Below are positions 52,476 through 62,975 of a stretch of DNA of 64,000 nt, piece by piece. Under the pieces are notes generated by a model. It was not told the origin of the DNA. It did no database searches and saw nothing but the letters and a program-made list of their open reading frames with translations. The stretch's first letter is position 1; each line of letters begins with the position of its first letter. Location: NCBI RefSeq assembly GCF_000170855.1, contig NZ_ABCQ01000009.1:62001-126000 (forward strand), read 5' to 3'. The DNA is from Moritella sp. PE36. Its GTDB lineage: Bacteria; Pseudomonadota; Gammaproteobacteria; Enterobacterales; Moritellaceae. Position numbers and translations under genes: made by a program.

Positions 52476-55400
52476 TCAACTCACAACAGTAAACGAACTC
52501 AGCCCTAAACCACTGCCCTTGTTCACTCTAACTTGTACCGGAATACGTTCTTTTAAAGCTTCAACATGACTGATCACACCTATCATCTTGCCTGACGCAT
52601 TCAAATTATCTAATGCATCTAAGGCGATATCTAATGTCTCAGCATCGAGCGTACCAAAGCCTTCATCAAGGAATAATGAATCAATGCTGGTTTTATGGCT
52701 AACCAAGTCAGACAAGCCTAGTGCCAGCGCCAAACTCACTAAGAAGCTTTCACCACCGGATAAGGTTTTGGTGTCACGCACTGCATCCGCTAACCAAGTA
52801 TCAACAACTTGTAAGGCCAAGGCTTCGCTGCCTGACGCTAGCTTACGCTGCAACTGGTAGCGGCTGTGTAAACGGTTTAATTGTTGGTTGGCTAAAGTCA
52901 CTAAGTGATCGAGCGTTAACCCCTGTGCAAAGCGGCGGAACTTGCTGCCATCTTTCGAGCCAATCAAACTTTGCAGATACGCTTTGTCATCATAATCAGC
53001 TTCACAGGCTTTGATCTGCTGATAAAAATCAGCTAAGTCAGCGCTGCGTGTAGTATCATCGGCAAGACGTTGTTTCAATTCACCTTGACGCTGTAAACCT
53101 TGGTTTAGCCGTGTCGTTATCTCGTCTAACTGAGTAACCAGAGTGACAATATCCAATTCGGTTAACTGCGTCTGTTGCAGTGTTAACAAACGCTCACGGG
53201 CTTGTTCAAACAACGCCTGACAACGCGTTAAGTTCGCGGTTAGCTGTGATTTAAGCACCACTAATCGCTGTTTTTCCTCTGCAGGCAGTAACGCCTGATT
53301 AAACTCAACGTCAGTAGCAAAAGGACTTGCATCTAATGCGTGTTGCCATGTCGCTAAACAGTCACTTGATTCTTGCTGTTGCTGCACCAAACCTTGTTGT
53401 AATGTGGTTAATTCACCTTGTTGTGCATGCAACTGATTCGATAATGCATGATCTTGCGTTGAACATGCTTGATGCGCTTGTTCTGCTGTCGTTAATTGCT
53501 GCTGCATAGTTTGTCGTGCATCTGCCACGCTACGCTGACCAAATAACTGCTGACGTTGTTGCTGTTTAGCAGTGAGGTTATCAGACAAGTTAGACAAAGT
53601 TTCGAGGGTTTGTGCTATCGCTAATTCCAGTTTCACCAGCTGTTCACGTAATGGCGTTAACTGACTTTCTGCCAGTAACAACTGCTCATTCGCAGCCTGT
53701 AACAACTGAGATTGTTGATCCCACTTTTGTAGTGCTTGCTGACATGTCACTAACCAATTATCAAGCAGGCTCCATTCCGGTAATGTAAGTCCTAGCTCTG
53801 TCACGTTATTGATTAATGTCTGTTGTAGCTCGGTTAATACCTGCCCTTGTTGCTGCGCGTCTTGTGTTAGTTTCTGTTCGGCGTCTTGTGTTGCTTTGAC
53901 ATCGCGATTTACCAATTCAATTTGATGTTGCAGCTGTGCACTGTTCTTATCAAATTCAGTTAATGCCTGTTGCGCACTTTGTAATTGCATGTTCGCTGCT
54001 TTCAAGGCTTGAATACGTTGTGATAACTGCGCTAATTGCACACCTTGCTGCTGTACAAATACCTGGGTATTGGCACTATCCGTGATCATCAGGTTGGCAT
54101 TGAGTTGCTCATTATAGGTTTGCCATTGCGCAACAAACGAATCTAACTGCTGCTGCAATGTCGCATTACGATGATTAAAGTGTTCGAGCTTGGTATTCGC
54201 TTCAACCAAGCGGTTTTTAAGCTCTCCACCATCGGTTTCAATCTGTTTTAGGTTCAGCTCTAATTGGGTTTTACGCTGCACTGTCAGTGAGTCGGCAATA
54301 TGCTGATATTCTTCGATCAACGGATGCTCTGTCGAACCACATAACTGACAGGCTTGCCCCGGTTCTAACTGACTACGTAATTGTTCTAGACTGGCAATCT
54401 TCTGTTCTTGTTCTAATAAACGCTGAACATCATTTAACTCGTTCTTTTTGGTTTTAAACAGCTCGCGCTTGGCGGTGATCTCAACATTAATACCAGCACG
54501 TTGTTGCTCTAATGCAACCATGCTTGCTTGATTGGCCTCAAACTCTTGCGACTCTGTCAGGTAACGCTGTTGTAAACCAGAAAGCTGCTCAACAATACCC
54601 TGTAAACGTGATTGCTGGCTAAATGCCTGTTCAAGGTCTGGTAAATCATCACCGACTAGTAAATCAGAGACTTGCTGCTGCGCTTGATTAACCGCATTTT
54701 TTACCGCCGATTCACGCTCAACATTGGCGGTCACGTTATTCGCTAGCTGCTGTTGCGCAGTTAAACTCTGCTGTAATGACTGCTGATTCGTAATCACTTG
54801 CTGCTGCAGTGTCGCGACATTCGCTTGTTGTTGATTGCATTGCTGTATTTGACTTTGCCATAGCGGTAATCGCGTACTTAACTGCGCATCTTGTGCATGT
54901 TGCTGTTGATACGTTTGGCATGCGTTAACCGTAGTTTTAGCTGTTTCGGCTGTTTGCGTTAATGCGGCGAGGTTCTGCTGCGTGGTTTGCAGTTCGCTAT
55001 TTTGCTGTTGCTGTTGTGACTGACATTGCAACTGCTCTTTACTTAGCTGCGCACACTCATTATCCAATGGCATAATCTGCTCATTGATTAATATTTCTTG
55101 TGCTTGGCTTTGTTGTTTACAGGCATCAAGTTGTGCTTGGCTAGATCGTAGCTTTAGTTGGTTATCTGCAACCGCAGTTTGCGCAGAAACTACAGACGTT
55201 TGCAGAGCTTGTTGCTTTTGTTCTAATTCAGCCAACTTGGTATCCGCTTGGCTTAAATGGGTAAAAGGTAAACGTAATGCTTCTGCAGGTTCTGCCTGTT
55301 CTAATCTGTCTAGTGCAGGCTGCTGAGCTGTTGTCTCTTGTTCTGTATTAACTAAACTCGTTTGCGCTTCGGTCACGCCGACTTGGGCTTTTTCAAGCTG

Positions 55401-56147
55401 TTCACGCCATTGCTTTTGCTGTTGTAAGCTAGTTTGCTGCTGAGTAAGGTCGGTAACTAAGGTTTCTCCCCCTGTTTGCTCACCGACGATCTCAGCACGT
55501 TGTTCGTCCGTGAGTAAGTTAACCCCATCCGCTTTCGCACGGAGTTTATCTAATTCTGCTTTGGCTAGGTTATGGCTTTCAAATACCGCTTGGGAGATCT
55601 GGCCATAAATTTCGGTACCAGTCAGTTCTTCAAGTAACTCAGCGCGATCATTCGCTGGCGCATTCAAAAACGCGGCAAATTCACCTTGCGATAACAGCAT
55701 AGATTTACGGAAACGCGAAAAATCGAGTCCAGTGATCTCAGCCACCAGCTGCTTTTTCAATTTCACTTGGCTTGCCAGAATATTACCCGAGACAACTTCT
55801 GCTAGTTCTACCTTCATCTCTTGTAAATTGCCCTGCGGACTGTTTTTAGCACGGCGCTGACTCCAACTGGCGCGATAACCTTTACCCTGTACTTCAAATT
55901 CAACTTCCGCTGCACATTCTGCGGTATTACGCGTCATCACCTCGTTTTGCGATTTCGATATCACTAGGCGTGGCGTTTCGTGATACAAGGCCAGACAGAT
56001 CGCATCTAAAATCGTGGTTTTCCCCGCACCCGTTGGTCCGGTTATCGCAAATAGGCCATTACTGAGAAACGGTTCTTGGTCAAAATTAAGCTGCCACTCG
56101 CCTTTTAACGAGTTAATATTTTTAAAGGAAAGACGTTTGATCTTCAT
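52476..56147 (-). CDS. sbcC: SbcC, exonuclease subunit (Rad50-like)
   Basis: A 1,223-aa SMC-like ATPase. Walker A GPTGAGKTTILDAI (about 36-44) is at the N-terminus, the coiled-coil arms are very Gln-rich, and the zinc hook CQLC is near residue 604. The ABC signature LSGGESFLVSLALAL and Walker B SLFLDEGFGTLD are near the C-terminus. With SbcD it cuts hairpins and protein-blocked DNA ends. Its start overlaps the sbcD stop by one base. Confidence 0.95.
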   Translation of the reverse strand: MKIKRLSFKNINSLKGEWQLNFDQEPFLSNGLFAITGPTGAGKTTILDAICLALYHETPRLVISKSQNEVMTRNTAECAAEVEFEVQGKGYRASWSQRRAKNSPQGNLQEMKVELAEVVSGNILASQVKLKKQLVAEITGLDFSRFRKSMLLSQGEFAAFLNAPANDRAELLEELTGTEIYGQISQAVFESHNLAKAELDKLRAKADGVNLLTDEQRAEIVGEQTGGETLVTDLTQQQTSLQQQKQWREQLEKAQVGVTEAQTSLVNTEQETTAQQPALDRLEQAEPAEALRLPFTHLSQADTKLAELEQKQQALQTSVVSAQTAVADNQLKLRSSQAQLDACKQQSQAQEILINEQIMPLDNECAQLSKEQLQCQSQQQQQNSELQTTQQNLAALTQTAETAKTTVNACQTYQQQHAQDAQLSTRLPLWQSQIQQCNQQQANVATLQQQVITNQQSLQQSLTAQQQLANNVTANVERESAVKNAVNQAQQQVSDLLVGDDLPDLEQAFSQQSRLQGIVEQLSGLQQRYLTESQEFEANQASMVALEQQRAGINVEITAKRELFKTKKNELNDVQRLLEQEQKIASLEQLRSQLEPGQACQLCGSTEHPLIEEYQHIADSLTVQRKTQLELNLKQIETDGGELKNRLVEANTKLEHFNHRNATLQQQLDSFVAQWQTYNEQLNANLMITDSANTQVFVQQQGVQLAQLSQRIQALKAANMQLQSAQQALTEFDKNSAQLQHQIELVNRDVKATQDAEQKLTQDAQQQGQVLTELQQTLINNVTELGLTLPEWSLLDNWLVTCQQALQKWDQQSQLLQAANEQLLLAESQLTPLREQLVKLELAIAQTLETLSNLSDNLTAKQQQRQQLFGQRSVADARQTMQQQLTTAEQAHQACSTQDHALSNQLHAQQGELTTLQQGLVQQQQESSDCLATWQHALDASPFATDVEFNQALLPAEEKQRLVVLKSQLTANLTRCQALFEQARERLLTLQQTQLTELDIVTLVTQLDEITTRLNQGLQRQGELKQRLADDTTRSADLADFYQQIKACEADYDDKAYLQSLIGSKDGSKFRRFAQGLTLDHLVTLANQQLNRLHSRYQLQRKLASGSEALALQVVDTWLADAVRDTKTLSGGESFLVSLALALGLSDLVSHKTSIDSLFLDEGFGTLDAETLDIALDALDNLNASGKMIGVISHVEALKERIPVQVRVNKGSGLGLSSFTVVS

Positions 56148-57385
56148 TATTTGTCCTCCTGCGTTGCATGCTCTACTTGCTCAACAATCTGTTTAAAGGC
56201 TAATTCGATACGAGATTTACGGGCAATTTCCGCATCAGTGGTAAACTCAACACCTGCTAAACAACGCTGGAAAACATCATTCACCGACAATTCTGATAAG
56301 GTTTCTTTTACTTGGCTATGCAAATGTTGCTCTCTGTCTTTACGGGCGCGACGTACTTGTAATACTTCAACAGGCAGGTCTGTGGTCATCATTTCAATGC
56401 GGGTTTGTAAATCGGTTAAATAATCTTGTTCTTGCACTTCGATGCTCAGCCAAACCGGCAGCTCATCCTCGTGGCTTTTAAACTCGGCTAATTGTGCTTC
56501 AATACTTTCAAGATTACCTTTAAGTACCTGCATAGGTTGAAACTGGGGAATAGTTAATTCCGTTACCCCATCTAACTTACCCTCGGAAAAACTCACCAAG
56601 TTAACGCTCTTTGGCTTTTTAACTTCATCAAAGCTAAGTGGTATTGGTGAGCCGCTGTAGCGGATATGTTCCGATTTAGCGACCTTCTGCGCGCGGTGGA
56701 TATGTCCAAGGGCAATATAATCTGCAGCAGGAAACTGATTAGCAGGGAATGTTTCAAGGGTTCCAATATAGATATCGCGTACCGACTCTGTGACCGAGAC
56801 ACCCAGCGCAGTTAAATGACCCGTGGCAATAATCGGCACTGCGAACCCAAGTTGTTCACGCTTTTGCTTCGCTAATTGATACAAATTAGCGTAATGCTCT
56901 GTAATTGCCGACCCTAAACGTTGCTGTTTCTCTGTACCTGATTGCCATGCTTCACTTTGCATCACATCACGGGGGCGAATAAACGGTACCGCGCAAAGCA
57001 ATGCACCGACTTCACCTTTGCGATCCTTCAACTCTAATACCTGCTGCTCTAAATCAAGCGACACACTCGAGATAACGCGGGTATTAAGCTGTGACAATAA
57101 TTGCTTTGATTCATTTAACGTTGCCACAGAATCATGATTACCCGCTAGAATAATTAACTGACACTGGATTTTACTCATGGCAACAACAAAACTATTGTAA
57201 AGCTCGCGCGCATAACTTGGCGGTGTACCAGTATCAAAAATGTCACCCGCGACAATAACCGCATCCACTTGATGCTGTTCTATCTGCTTGAGTAACCAAG
57301 CCATAAACAGGCTGTGTTCATTAGCGCGACTTTTAGTGATGAAATGCTGGCCAAGATGCCAATCTGAGGTGTGCAGTATTTTCAT
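56147..57385 (-). CDS. sbcD: SbcD, nuclease subunit (Mre11-like)
   Basis: A 412-aa metallophosphoesterase with all phosphodiesterase motifs: TSDWHLGQ, VAGDIFDTG, LAGNHDS, ATGHLTALG and ALGHIHRAQ. Two-gene operon sbcDC, sbcD first. The catalytic half of the Mre11/Rad50-like complex, acting on dsDNA ends and hairpins. Confidence 0.95.
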   Translation of the reverse strand: MKILHTSDWHLGQHFITKSRANEHSLFMAWLLKQIEQHQVDAVIVAGDIFDTGTPPSYARELYNSFVVAMSKIQCQLIILAGNHDSVATLNESKQLLSQLNTRVISSVSLDLEQQVLELKDRKGEVGALLCAVPFIRPRDVMQSEAWQSGTEKQQRLGSAITEHYANLYQLAKQKREQLGFAVPIIATGHLTALGVSVTESVRDIYIGTLETFPANQFPAADYIALGHIHRAQKVAKSEHIRYSGSPIPLSFDEVKKPKSVNLVSFSEGKLDGVTELTIPQFQPMQVLKGNLESIEAQLAEFKSHEDELPVWLSIEVQEQDYLTDLQTRIEMMTTDLPVEVLQVRRARKDREQHLHSQVKETLSELSVNDVFQRCLAGVEFTTDAEIARKSRIELAFKQIVEQVEHATQEDK

Positions 57386-57568
57386 GAAACGTTGGTTTCC
57401 TAGCGGTAAAGGTAAGCTATCGCTAGTGTAAATAAATACTGGTTTTACTTCCAGTTGTTTTGCGGTTAATCACTTAAGTTACAAAAATTTAACATCACAT
57501 GGGTCTTATCGGCACAAAACTGTGCGAGAATGCTCGAACAACTAAATAATTTAAAAGAAGTTACGTCC

Positions 57569-58324
57569 ATGAAAATACACCACATTGAAGGTTATATTCA
57601 AACTATTCTATTAGTCGAATATCCAGACAAGTTATTATTGCTTGATGGCGGCTGTCGATGTGACGTACCTGTGATAAAAGCCTTCATTACTGAAACGCTA
57701 CAGCGCGAGATGAGTGATTTAAAACTGATATTGGTATCGCATATGCACCCAGATCACGCTGGCGGAGCACACTTATTACGTAAAAAGTTTGGCTGTAAAA
57801 TTGCTTCGGTTGGGTTTGAGAAGCAATGGTATCAAGGTTTCAAAGGCCGTGTTGGCCATGCTATTGATGTGATGTTGGCGTTATATGTAGCGCGCCGCAA
57901 AGGTAAAAAATTCAAAAATATTTATTATCATCCACATCTGCAGCCCGATATTATTTTACACGACGAAATCTGTGTGCCTGACTTTAGCGAGTGGATGGTG
58001 CATTTTACTCCAGGACATACCGATCGTGATCTGTCGTTTTTACACCAGCCCACTCAACAGATGTATGTGGGTGACATGATCTTAAAACTAAAAAACAGAT
58101 TCACCTCACCCTTTCCGATATACCAGCCCGACGCCTATAAGCAATCATTGAACAAACTATTACAACTCAACATCACTAAAATATTAATGGCGCATGATGG
58201 TTATACCGAAATTAGCCGTGATGATATCCAACGATTAATAGATAAGAGTACGAATCACCCACTCACTGTCGAAAAAGTAGTTAAGCGCAAATTTAAAGGC
58301 CTCATTTTCAATAACAAAACGTAA
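57569..58324 (+). CDS. MBL-fold metallo-hydrolase
   Basis: A 251-aa protein with metal-site motifs SHMHPDHAGG, TPGHTDRDLS and YVGDMI, and the C-terminal LMAHDG. It is a small metallo-beta-lactamase-fold hydrolase of unknown substrate. An ATG 39 bases upstream is also possible; this one matches the family start (MKIHHIEGYIQTIL) with AGAAG before it. Confidence 0.85.
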   Translation: MKIHHIEGYIQTILLVEYPDKLLLLDGGCRCDVPVIKAFITETLQREMSDLKLILVSHMHPDHAGGAHLLRKKFGCKIASVGFEKQWYQGFKGRVGHAIDVMLALYVARRKGKKFKNIYYHPHLQPDIILHDEICVPDFSEWMVHFTPGHTDRDLSFLHQPTQQMYVGDMILKLKNRFTSPFPIYQPDAYKQSLNKLLQLNITKILMAHDGYTEISRDDIQRLIDKSTNHPLTVEKVVKRKFKGLIFNNKT

Positions 58325-58359
58325 ATATTATGGTGTTAGAAGCATGACTCATTTTCCTA

Positions 58360-59136
58360 TCAATATTTACAGCTCAGTTCTTTCGGTCGACGATATTCAG
58401 CGGGTAGTTTCGCGATAGCCTTACGCAAAGCTTTAATCCGAGTATCGTGTGATGGATGCGTTGATAAGAACTCAGGGGGTTGTTTACCATCTGATGCGGC
58501 AGCCATATTACGCCATAACGCCACACTTTCTTCTGGATCAAAACCCGCTTTCGCCATCAATTCTAAACCGACAACGTCCGCTTCAGATTCTTGTGTGCGT
58601 CCATACGGTAACACCACGCCATATTGCAGCCCTAAGCCTAGCGCTTGCATTGCCGTGTCTTTATACTCTTGGTTTTGCAACGCGTAATCCGTCACCTGTA
58701 AGCCAAAATTAGTGATCTTTGATTGTGATAAACGCTCGTTACTGTGATTAGCAGTGACGTGAACAATTTCATGCCCCATTACCGCCGCTAATTGTGACGG
58801 TGTTTTTGCTACTTTTAATAACCCGGTATACACACCAATATGGCCACCCGGCAGGGCAAAGGCATTCACTTGTGGGCTATCAAAAATAACCACATCCCAA
58901 TTGGTCGGCTGATCAACGTAATGCGTCAAGGTATCAGCAATACATTGTACGTAATTATTCAGTTTCGGATCTGTGTTGATCTTTTCTTGCTGTTTGATTT
59001 GCTCAAATGACTGTGCGCCAAGATGCGTCATGTCACTGCTTGAATACAACAATACTTGATTACGGCCTGTTGGCGATGCTGTACACCCGACAACCAAAGA
59101 TGATAATACGACTAAAGGTAAGATTTGTTTAAACAT
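58360..59136 (-). CDS. M48-family metallopeptidase, lipoprotein (LoiP/YcaL type)
   Basis: A 258-aa protein with lipobox LVVGC (Cys at residue 18) and a zinc protease core: GHEIVHVTANHSNE with HExxH, plus the third ligand Glu in ESEADVVGLELM. The family works in the periplasm in outer-membrane quality control. Ends SHDTRIKALRKAI as usual for the family. Confidence 0.9.
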   Translation of the reverse strand: MFKQILPLVVLSSLVVGCTASPTGRNQVLLYSSSDMTHLGAQSFEQIKQQEKINTDPKLNNYVQCIADTLTHYVDQPTNWDVVIFDSPQVNAFALPGGHIGVYTGLLKVAKTPSQLAAVMGHEIVHVTANHSNERLSQSKITNFGLQVTDYALQNQEYKDTAMQALGLGLQYGVVLPYGRTQESEADVVGLELMAKAGFDPEESVALWRNMAAASDGKQPPEFLSTHPSHDTRIKALRKAIAKLPAEYRRPKELSCKY

Positions 59137-59240
59137 GCGCCCTCCATATTGGCTTCTTTATTGTGTAAATAGATAACTTTCTATCAAACCAGTATAAGGA
59201 GGACACTACAAATAGTACAATACTAACAACAGGCTAAGTA

Positions 59241-59444
59241 TTAAAAATTTTTAAACTGATTGGTTTTTGTGTCGTAATGATAGCCAAGTGTATATAATTT
59301 ATTCGCGAGCGCTTCGGTAGGCATTTCATAACATGCTGAGAGATCATGTAGATCGGGACATTCAAGTCGCAGTTTTTCATTAACAATCCCGAGTAGGATC
59401 GCGGTATCCATTTGTTCAAAATTACTTAAGTCCATCTTCATCAC
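59241..59444 (-). CDS. DUF4250 family protein
   Basis: A 67-aa protein, MDLSNFEQMDTAILLGIVNE, then ANKLYTLGYHYDTKTNQF, in line with DUF4250, a small family of unknown function. The first Met-Met-Lys could be an extension; the Met just before DLSNF is the family start. Confidence 0.85.
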   Translation of the reverse strand: MMKMDLSNFEQMDTAILLGIVNEKLRLECPDLHDLSACYEMPTEALANKLYTLGYHYDTKTNQFKNF

Positions 59445-59508
59445 CCATCATATAAGTACTGATAAGTTAAGTGTAGAAGACCCAAGTTATTTTAACAGGT
59501 GAAAGATT

Positions 59509-60180
59509 CTAGGCTGATTTTTTAAACCAATTACTAATGAAAGAAAAACGGGTTTTCTTACGTTGCGCGAGTGTTTCTAAAATGGCTTCATCAATCCACT
59601 GTTCTGACATTTTACGCGCATTATCTAGGGCTTTACGATCCACTTTACCTTCGATCATTTTCAATACTTTTTTAATTTGTTTATTATCGTCGCCGTTTAA
59701 TTGTGCCGCATTAAGCCAAGCATAACCTAAACCATAGTGTTGCTGGATACCTTCGGCGTACACATACATCATGCCTAATTGTACTTGTGCTTTAACATAA
59801 CGCTTTCGCGCTGCTTCCGCATACAATTTAAACGCTTGGATCTTATCCGTGTCAGTGCCTTGCCCATTAAAGAACATGCTTGCAAGGTTACATTCTGCCG
59901 CAGATACTTCATATTTAATCACTTCGGCTGAGTACGCATCAGGATTACTGGTAAATGAACGCACAGCTATGCTGTACCAATAAAAAGCGTCATCAAAATT
60001 GCTTCGTGCATAGCACATATCTGCCGCTGCAAGTTGAGAAAAAGGGCTACCCTGCTCTGCTTCTGAGATAATTTGTAAACCGGGATCTTTCGGCTTTGAT
60101 TGCGTGTTTTCACTATTATTTGACATGCTTGAGCTTACCAATAAAAAACAAAAAGCCAGCAATAGCCGACTGATAGACAA
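59509..60180 (-). CDS. Secreted Sel1-repeat protein
   Basis: A 223-aa protein with a signal peptide (about 1-19). It has Sel1-type repeats (AAADMCYARSNFDDAFYWYS; FKLYAEAARKRYVKAQVQLG; MYVYAEGIQQHYGLGYAWLN). Sel1 repeats scaffold protein contacts. Periplasmic role unknown. Confidence 0.8.
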   Translation of the reverse strand: MSISRLLLAFCFLLVSSSMSNNSENTQSKPKDPGLQIISEAEQGSPFSQLAAADMCYARSNFDDAFYWYSIAVRSFTSNPDAYSAEVIKYEVSAAECNLASMFFNGQGTDTDKIQAFKLYAEAARKRYVKAQVQLGMMYVYAEGIQQHYGLGYAWLNAAQLNGDDNKQIKKVLKMIEGKVDRKALDNARKMSEQWIDEAILETLAQRKKTRFSFISNWFKKSA

Positions 60181-60372
60181 AATTTACTACTATATTTTTA
60201 TACAGCAGTTATTACATTCTACCGAAACAACATCCTCCTGCATAGATGCTATTACCACGTTGTTTTTTAACCACTGACAGGTAATTGTTTAAGCGATTTT
60301 AACAACCGATTTAACCTTGTTTGAATATTCTTATGCTATTATCGGCTTATTAAAGTAGATAAAGGACAAAAA

Positions 60373-61101
60373 ATGTCACAGCAGACAGCAAACAAAGCCG
60401 TATTAGTATTCAGTGGTGGTCAGGATAGCACTACCTGTTTAGTGGATGCACTGCAACGTTATGACAGTGTAGACTGCATTACCTTTGATTATGGCCAGCG
60501 TCATAGCCAAGAGATCGAGGTAGCGAAAAAGACTGCGGCTTATTTCGGTGTGAAGAATCATAAGATCATCAATGTTGATCTGCTTGGCGAATTAGCGATT
60601 AGTTCGCTAACACGTGACGACATCGCAGTTTCTCACGAACTAATGGAGAACGGTTTACCAAATTCGTTTGTCCCTGGTCGCAATATCTTATTCATGACGC
60701 TGGCGAGTATTTATGCTTATCAAATTGGTGCAAACACGGTTATTACCGGGGTATGTGAAACAGATTTCTCTGGTTATCCTGATTGCCGTGATGAGTTTAT
60801 TAAGTCAATTAACCAAGCTTGTAATCTAGGTATGGCAAAAGACTTTAAGTTTGAAACACCATTAATGTGGTTGAATAAGGCAGAAACATGGGCGCTTGCA
60901 GACTTGCATGATGAACTTGATTTTGTTACTCACCAATCACTGACTTGTTATAACGGTATTGTGGGTAAAGGTTGTGGCGATTGTCCCGCGTGTCTATTAC
61001 GTAACAACGGGTTAAATGATTATCTAACCAACAAAACTTTGCATATTACCGCTCTAAAAGACAAATTGCCGCGTTTAGCAAGCATTCAAGCTACGTCATA
61101 A
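60373..61101 (+). CDS. queC: QueC, 7-cyano-7-deazaguanine synthase
   Basis: A 242-aa enzyme making preQ0 from 7-carboxy-7-deazaguanine with ATP and ammonia, on the path to queuosine in tRNA. ATP-pyrophosphatase loop [10 protein letters not shown] near the N-terminus, [14 protein letters not shown] in the middle, and the zinc-ligand end [16 protein letters not shown]. Starts ATG after AAAGGAC. No deazaguanine riboswitch is evident upstream. Confidence 0.96.
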   Translation: MSQQTANKAVLVFSGGQDSTTCLVDALQRYDSVDCITFDYGQRHSQEIEVAKKTAAYFGVKNHKIINVDLLGELAISSLTRDDIAVSHELMENGLPNSFVPGRNILFMTLASIYAYQIGANTVITGVCETDFSGYPDCRDEFIKSINQACNLGMAKDFKFETPLMWLNKAETWALADLHDELDFVTHQSLTCYNGIVGKGCGDCPACLLRNNGLNDYLTNKTLHITALKDKLPRLASIQATS

Positions 61102-61126
61102 TAGCTCTTATAATAAGCAAGCCAGA

Positions 61127-61165
61127 ACTCAATTGTATGTGCAATTTAAACATATGCAATTGAGT
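61127..61165 (+). terminator. Terminator hairpin after queC
   Basis: Nine-base perfect arms (actcaattg / caattgagt), extended by near-complementary tatgt/acata, 25 bases after the queC stop. Followed by ccctttcttt. Shared with the convergent permease gene. Confidence 0.65.
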
Positions 61166-61186
61166 CCCTTTCTTTATTTTCAATTT

Positions 61187-62461
61187 TTATAAAAACACGT
61201 TAAATATCAGCGCTGAAATTGCAATCAATCCCATGATGGTAACGAAGATATTACTTAACGCTCCACGGTATTTAGCCAATGCTTCAACTTTAGATACCGC
61301 GTACATTGGCATCACAAACAAGATCATCGCAATAACCGGTCCAGAAAACATTTCCATCATATTTAAAATACTTGGATTCATTACCGAAACAGCCCAGATA
61401 CTAGTAAACAGTAGAAAAATAGTCAGCTTGTTAATCGCAGCAGGCGTCATATTTACTTGTTTACGTATCAGACCATTTAAACCTTCACGTGCACCTAAGA
61501 AGTGGCCAAAGAATGAAGATGTAATGGCAATGAAAGCAATTAACGGACCTAGAGAAGCAATTAAGGCATTGTCTTTCACATTTGCAAGATACGATAAAAC
61601 AGATATATTTTGTACTTTAGCTTCTAACAACTGCTCAGGGGTTAAACTAAATACACAAGAAAATACAAAGAAAATAACGAACGAAATAAGCATGATTGAC
61701 GTACGTTTCAGGATCTGTTCTGACTTCTCCCCAGCTTGTTGACCATAATGGCGCTTTTGTGCCGAGGAAAAGCTAGAGATAGCCGCTGCATGACTAAACG
61801 CAAATACAGTGACTGGCACGGCTAACCATAACGTACGCGAGAATTCACCCATATCCGTCGCCATTGATATATCAGGTACTTGCCAATCTTGGATCATGTA
61901 AATTGACAGTCCAGCAAGAATAAGCACCAATGGATAAACGATGATCTCAAACGCTTTGAGTACGAGCTTTTCTCCTCCCATCATCACGCCTACCATACCT
62001 GCAACCAATATGCCGGATAACAACACACGTGAAGGAGATACTAAACCAAGCTGATTAACAATAAAACTATCGACCGTATTGGTTAAGCCAACACCATAAA
62101 TAAGCAAAATAGGATAAATAGATAAGAAGTACAAAATAGAAATAATACGACCTGCGTTGGGGCCGAAATGTTCTTCCACAACATCGGTAAAATCAGCTTC
62201 AGGTTTTTCCGATGACAGTACAAATCGAGATAAGCCTCGATGCGCCAAGAACGTCATAGGCCCAGCGAGCAGAGCCATAATGATAAGTGGCCAGAATCCA
62301 CCAGCACCGATATTGATAGGTAAAAACAATATACCAGCGCCTACGGCAGTACCAAATAAACTAAGCGTCCACTTCGTATCATGGGCGTTCCAGCGGCCAG
62401 TAGCTGAATGAGACTTAGATTGTGGTTGAGAATGAGATTGACTACTTTTAATATTTAACAC
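61187..62461 (-). CDS. SdaC/DlsT-type amino-acid permease (HAAAP family)
   Basis: A 424-aa, 11-helix inner-membrane proton symporter. Strong family run: WTLSLFGTAVGAGILFLPI, SAQKRHYG-type loop, VQNISVLSYLANV, FFGHFLGAREGLNGL and MYAVSKVEALAKYRG. Serine, threonine or a related amino acid is the likely substrate. The N-terminal ~20 residues are Ser/Gln/Lys-rich and not part of the fold. Confidence 0.88.
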   Translation of the reverse strand: MLNIKSSQSHSQPQSKSHSATGRWNAHDTKWTLSLFGTAVGAGILFLPINIGAGGFWPLIIMALLAGPMTFLAHRGLSRFVLSSEKPEADFTDVVEEHFGPNAGRIISILYFLSIYPILLIYGVGLTNTVDSFIVNQLGLVSPSRVLLSGILVAGMVGVMMGGEKLVLKAFEIIVYPLVLILAGLSIYMIQDWQVPDISMATDMGEFSRTLWLAVPVTVFAFSHAAAISSFSSAQKRHYGQQAGEKSEQILKRTSIMLISFVIFFVFSCVFSLTPEQLLEAKVQNISVLSYLANVKDNALIASLGPLIAFIAITSSFFGHFLGAREGLNGLIRKQVNMTPAAINKLTIFLLFTSIWAVSVMNPSILNMMEMFSGPVIAMILFVMPMYAVSKVEALAKYRGALSNIFVTIMGLIAISALIFNVFL

Positions 62462-62713
62462 GTATTAATCCTTGATATATCGAATGCAGTGTATTAAACA
62501 GATCTTCAACTAAAATGCAGATAACTTAACTGCCTACACCTTAAAAACCAGTTGAATGGACAATACATAGGCTTAATATCGATGTAAAGTATTGTTAACC
62601 ATAATACAACATAGGTCACATCAAATTTACACATTTGTGGGTATAAACACACATATGGCGATGAAATAACAGCGTAATACTGATCGATGACCAGCTCTGT
62701 CTCTAAACAAAGG

Positions 62714-62843
62714 AACAGAACGTTTCGCCACCAGAAATAATTACATCTTTGGATCGATCTTTAATCTCGACATAACTACCTTGTGCCATATCGCTAAATC
62801 ACCAGTATGGAACCGACCTCAGCAAAGGTGAACGACACTTTGG
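62714..62843 (-). pseudogene. Remnant of an acyl-CoA synthetase (AMP-binding enzyme) gene
   Basis: In the 514-base gap before the last AraC gene, the minus strand in two frames encodes pieces of the AMP-ligase core: FHTGDLAIWHK in one frame and SYVEIKDRSKDVIISGGETF in another, as adjacent in the intact family (HTGD...VEIKDRSKDVIISGGENI). The gene is reduced to ~130 bases. The rest of the gap (62,462-62,713 and 62,844-62,975) shows nothing I recognise. Confidence 0.6.
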
Positions 62844-62975
62844 CGCGCGTTTAAGCATGGATTAATCTTGGCCTATACAAAAATAATATTTATGCAATTA
62901 TTTACTATCACCGCCAACAACGCACTGTTAATATGCTGATTAAGGTAATGTAGGTAAGTGATATAGGTAAAAACG

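Noticed and set aside
60181-60372. PreQ1/preQ0 riboswitch upstream of queC
   Set aside because: No recognisable stem plus A-rich tail arrangement; the leader is short and unstructured by eye.
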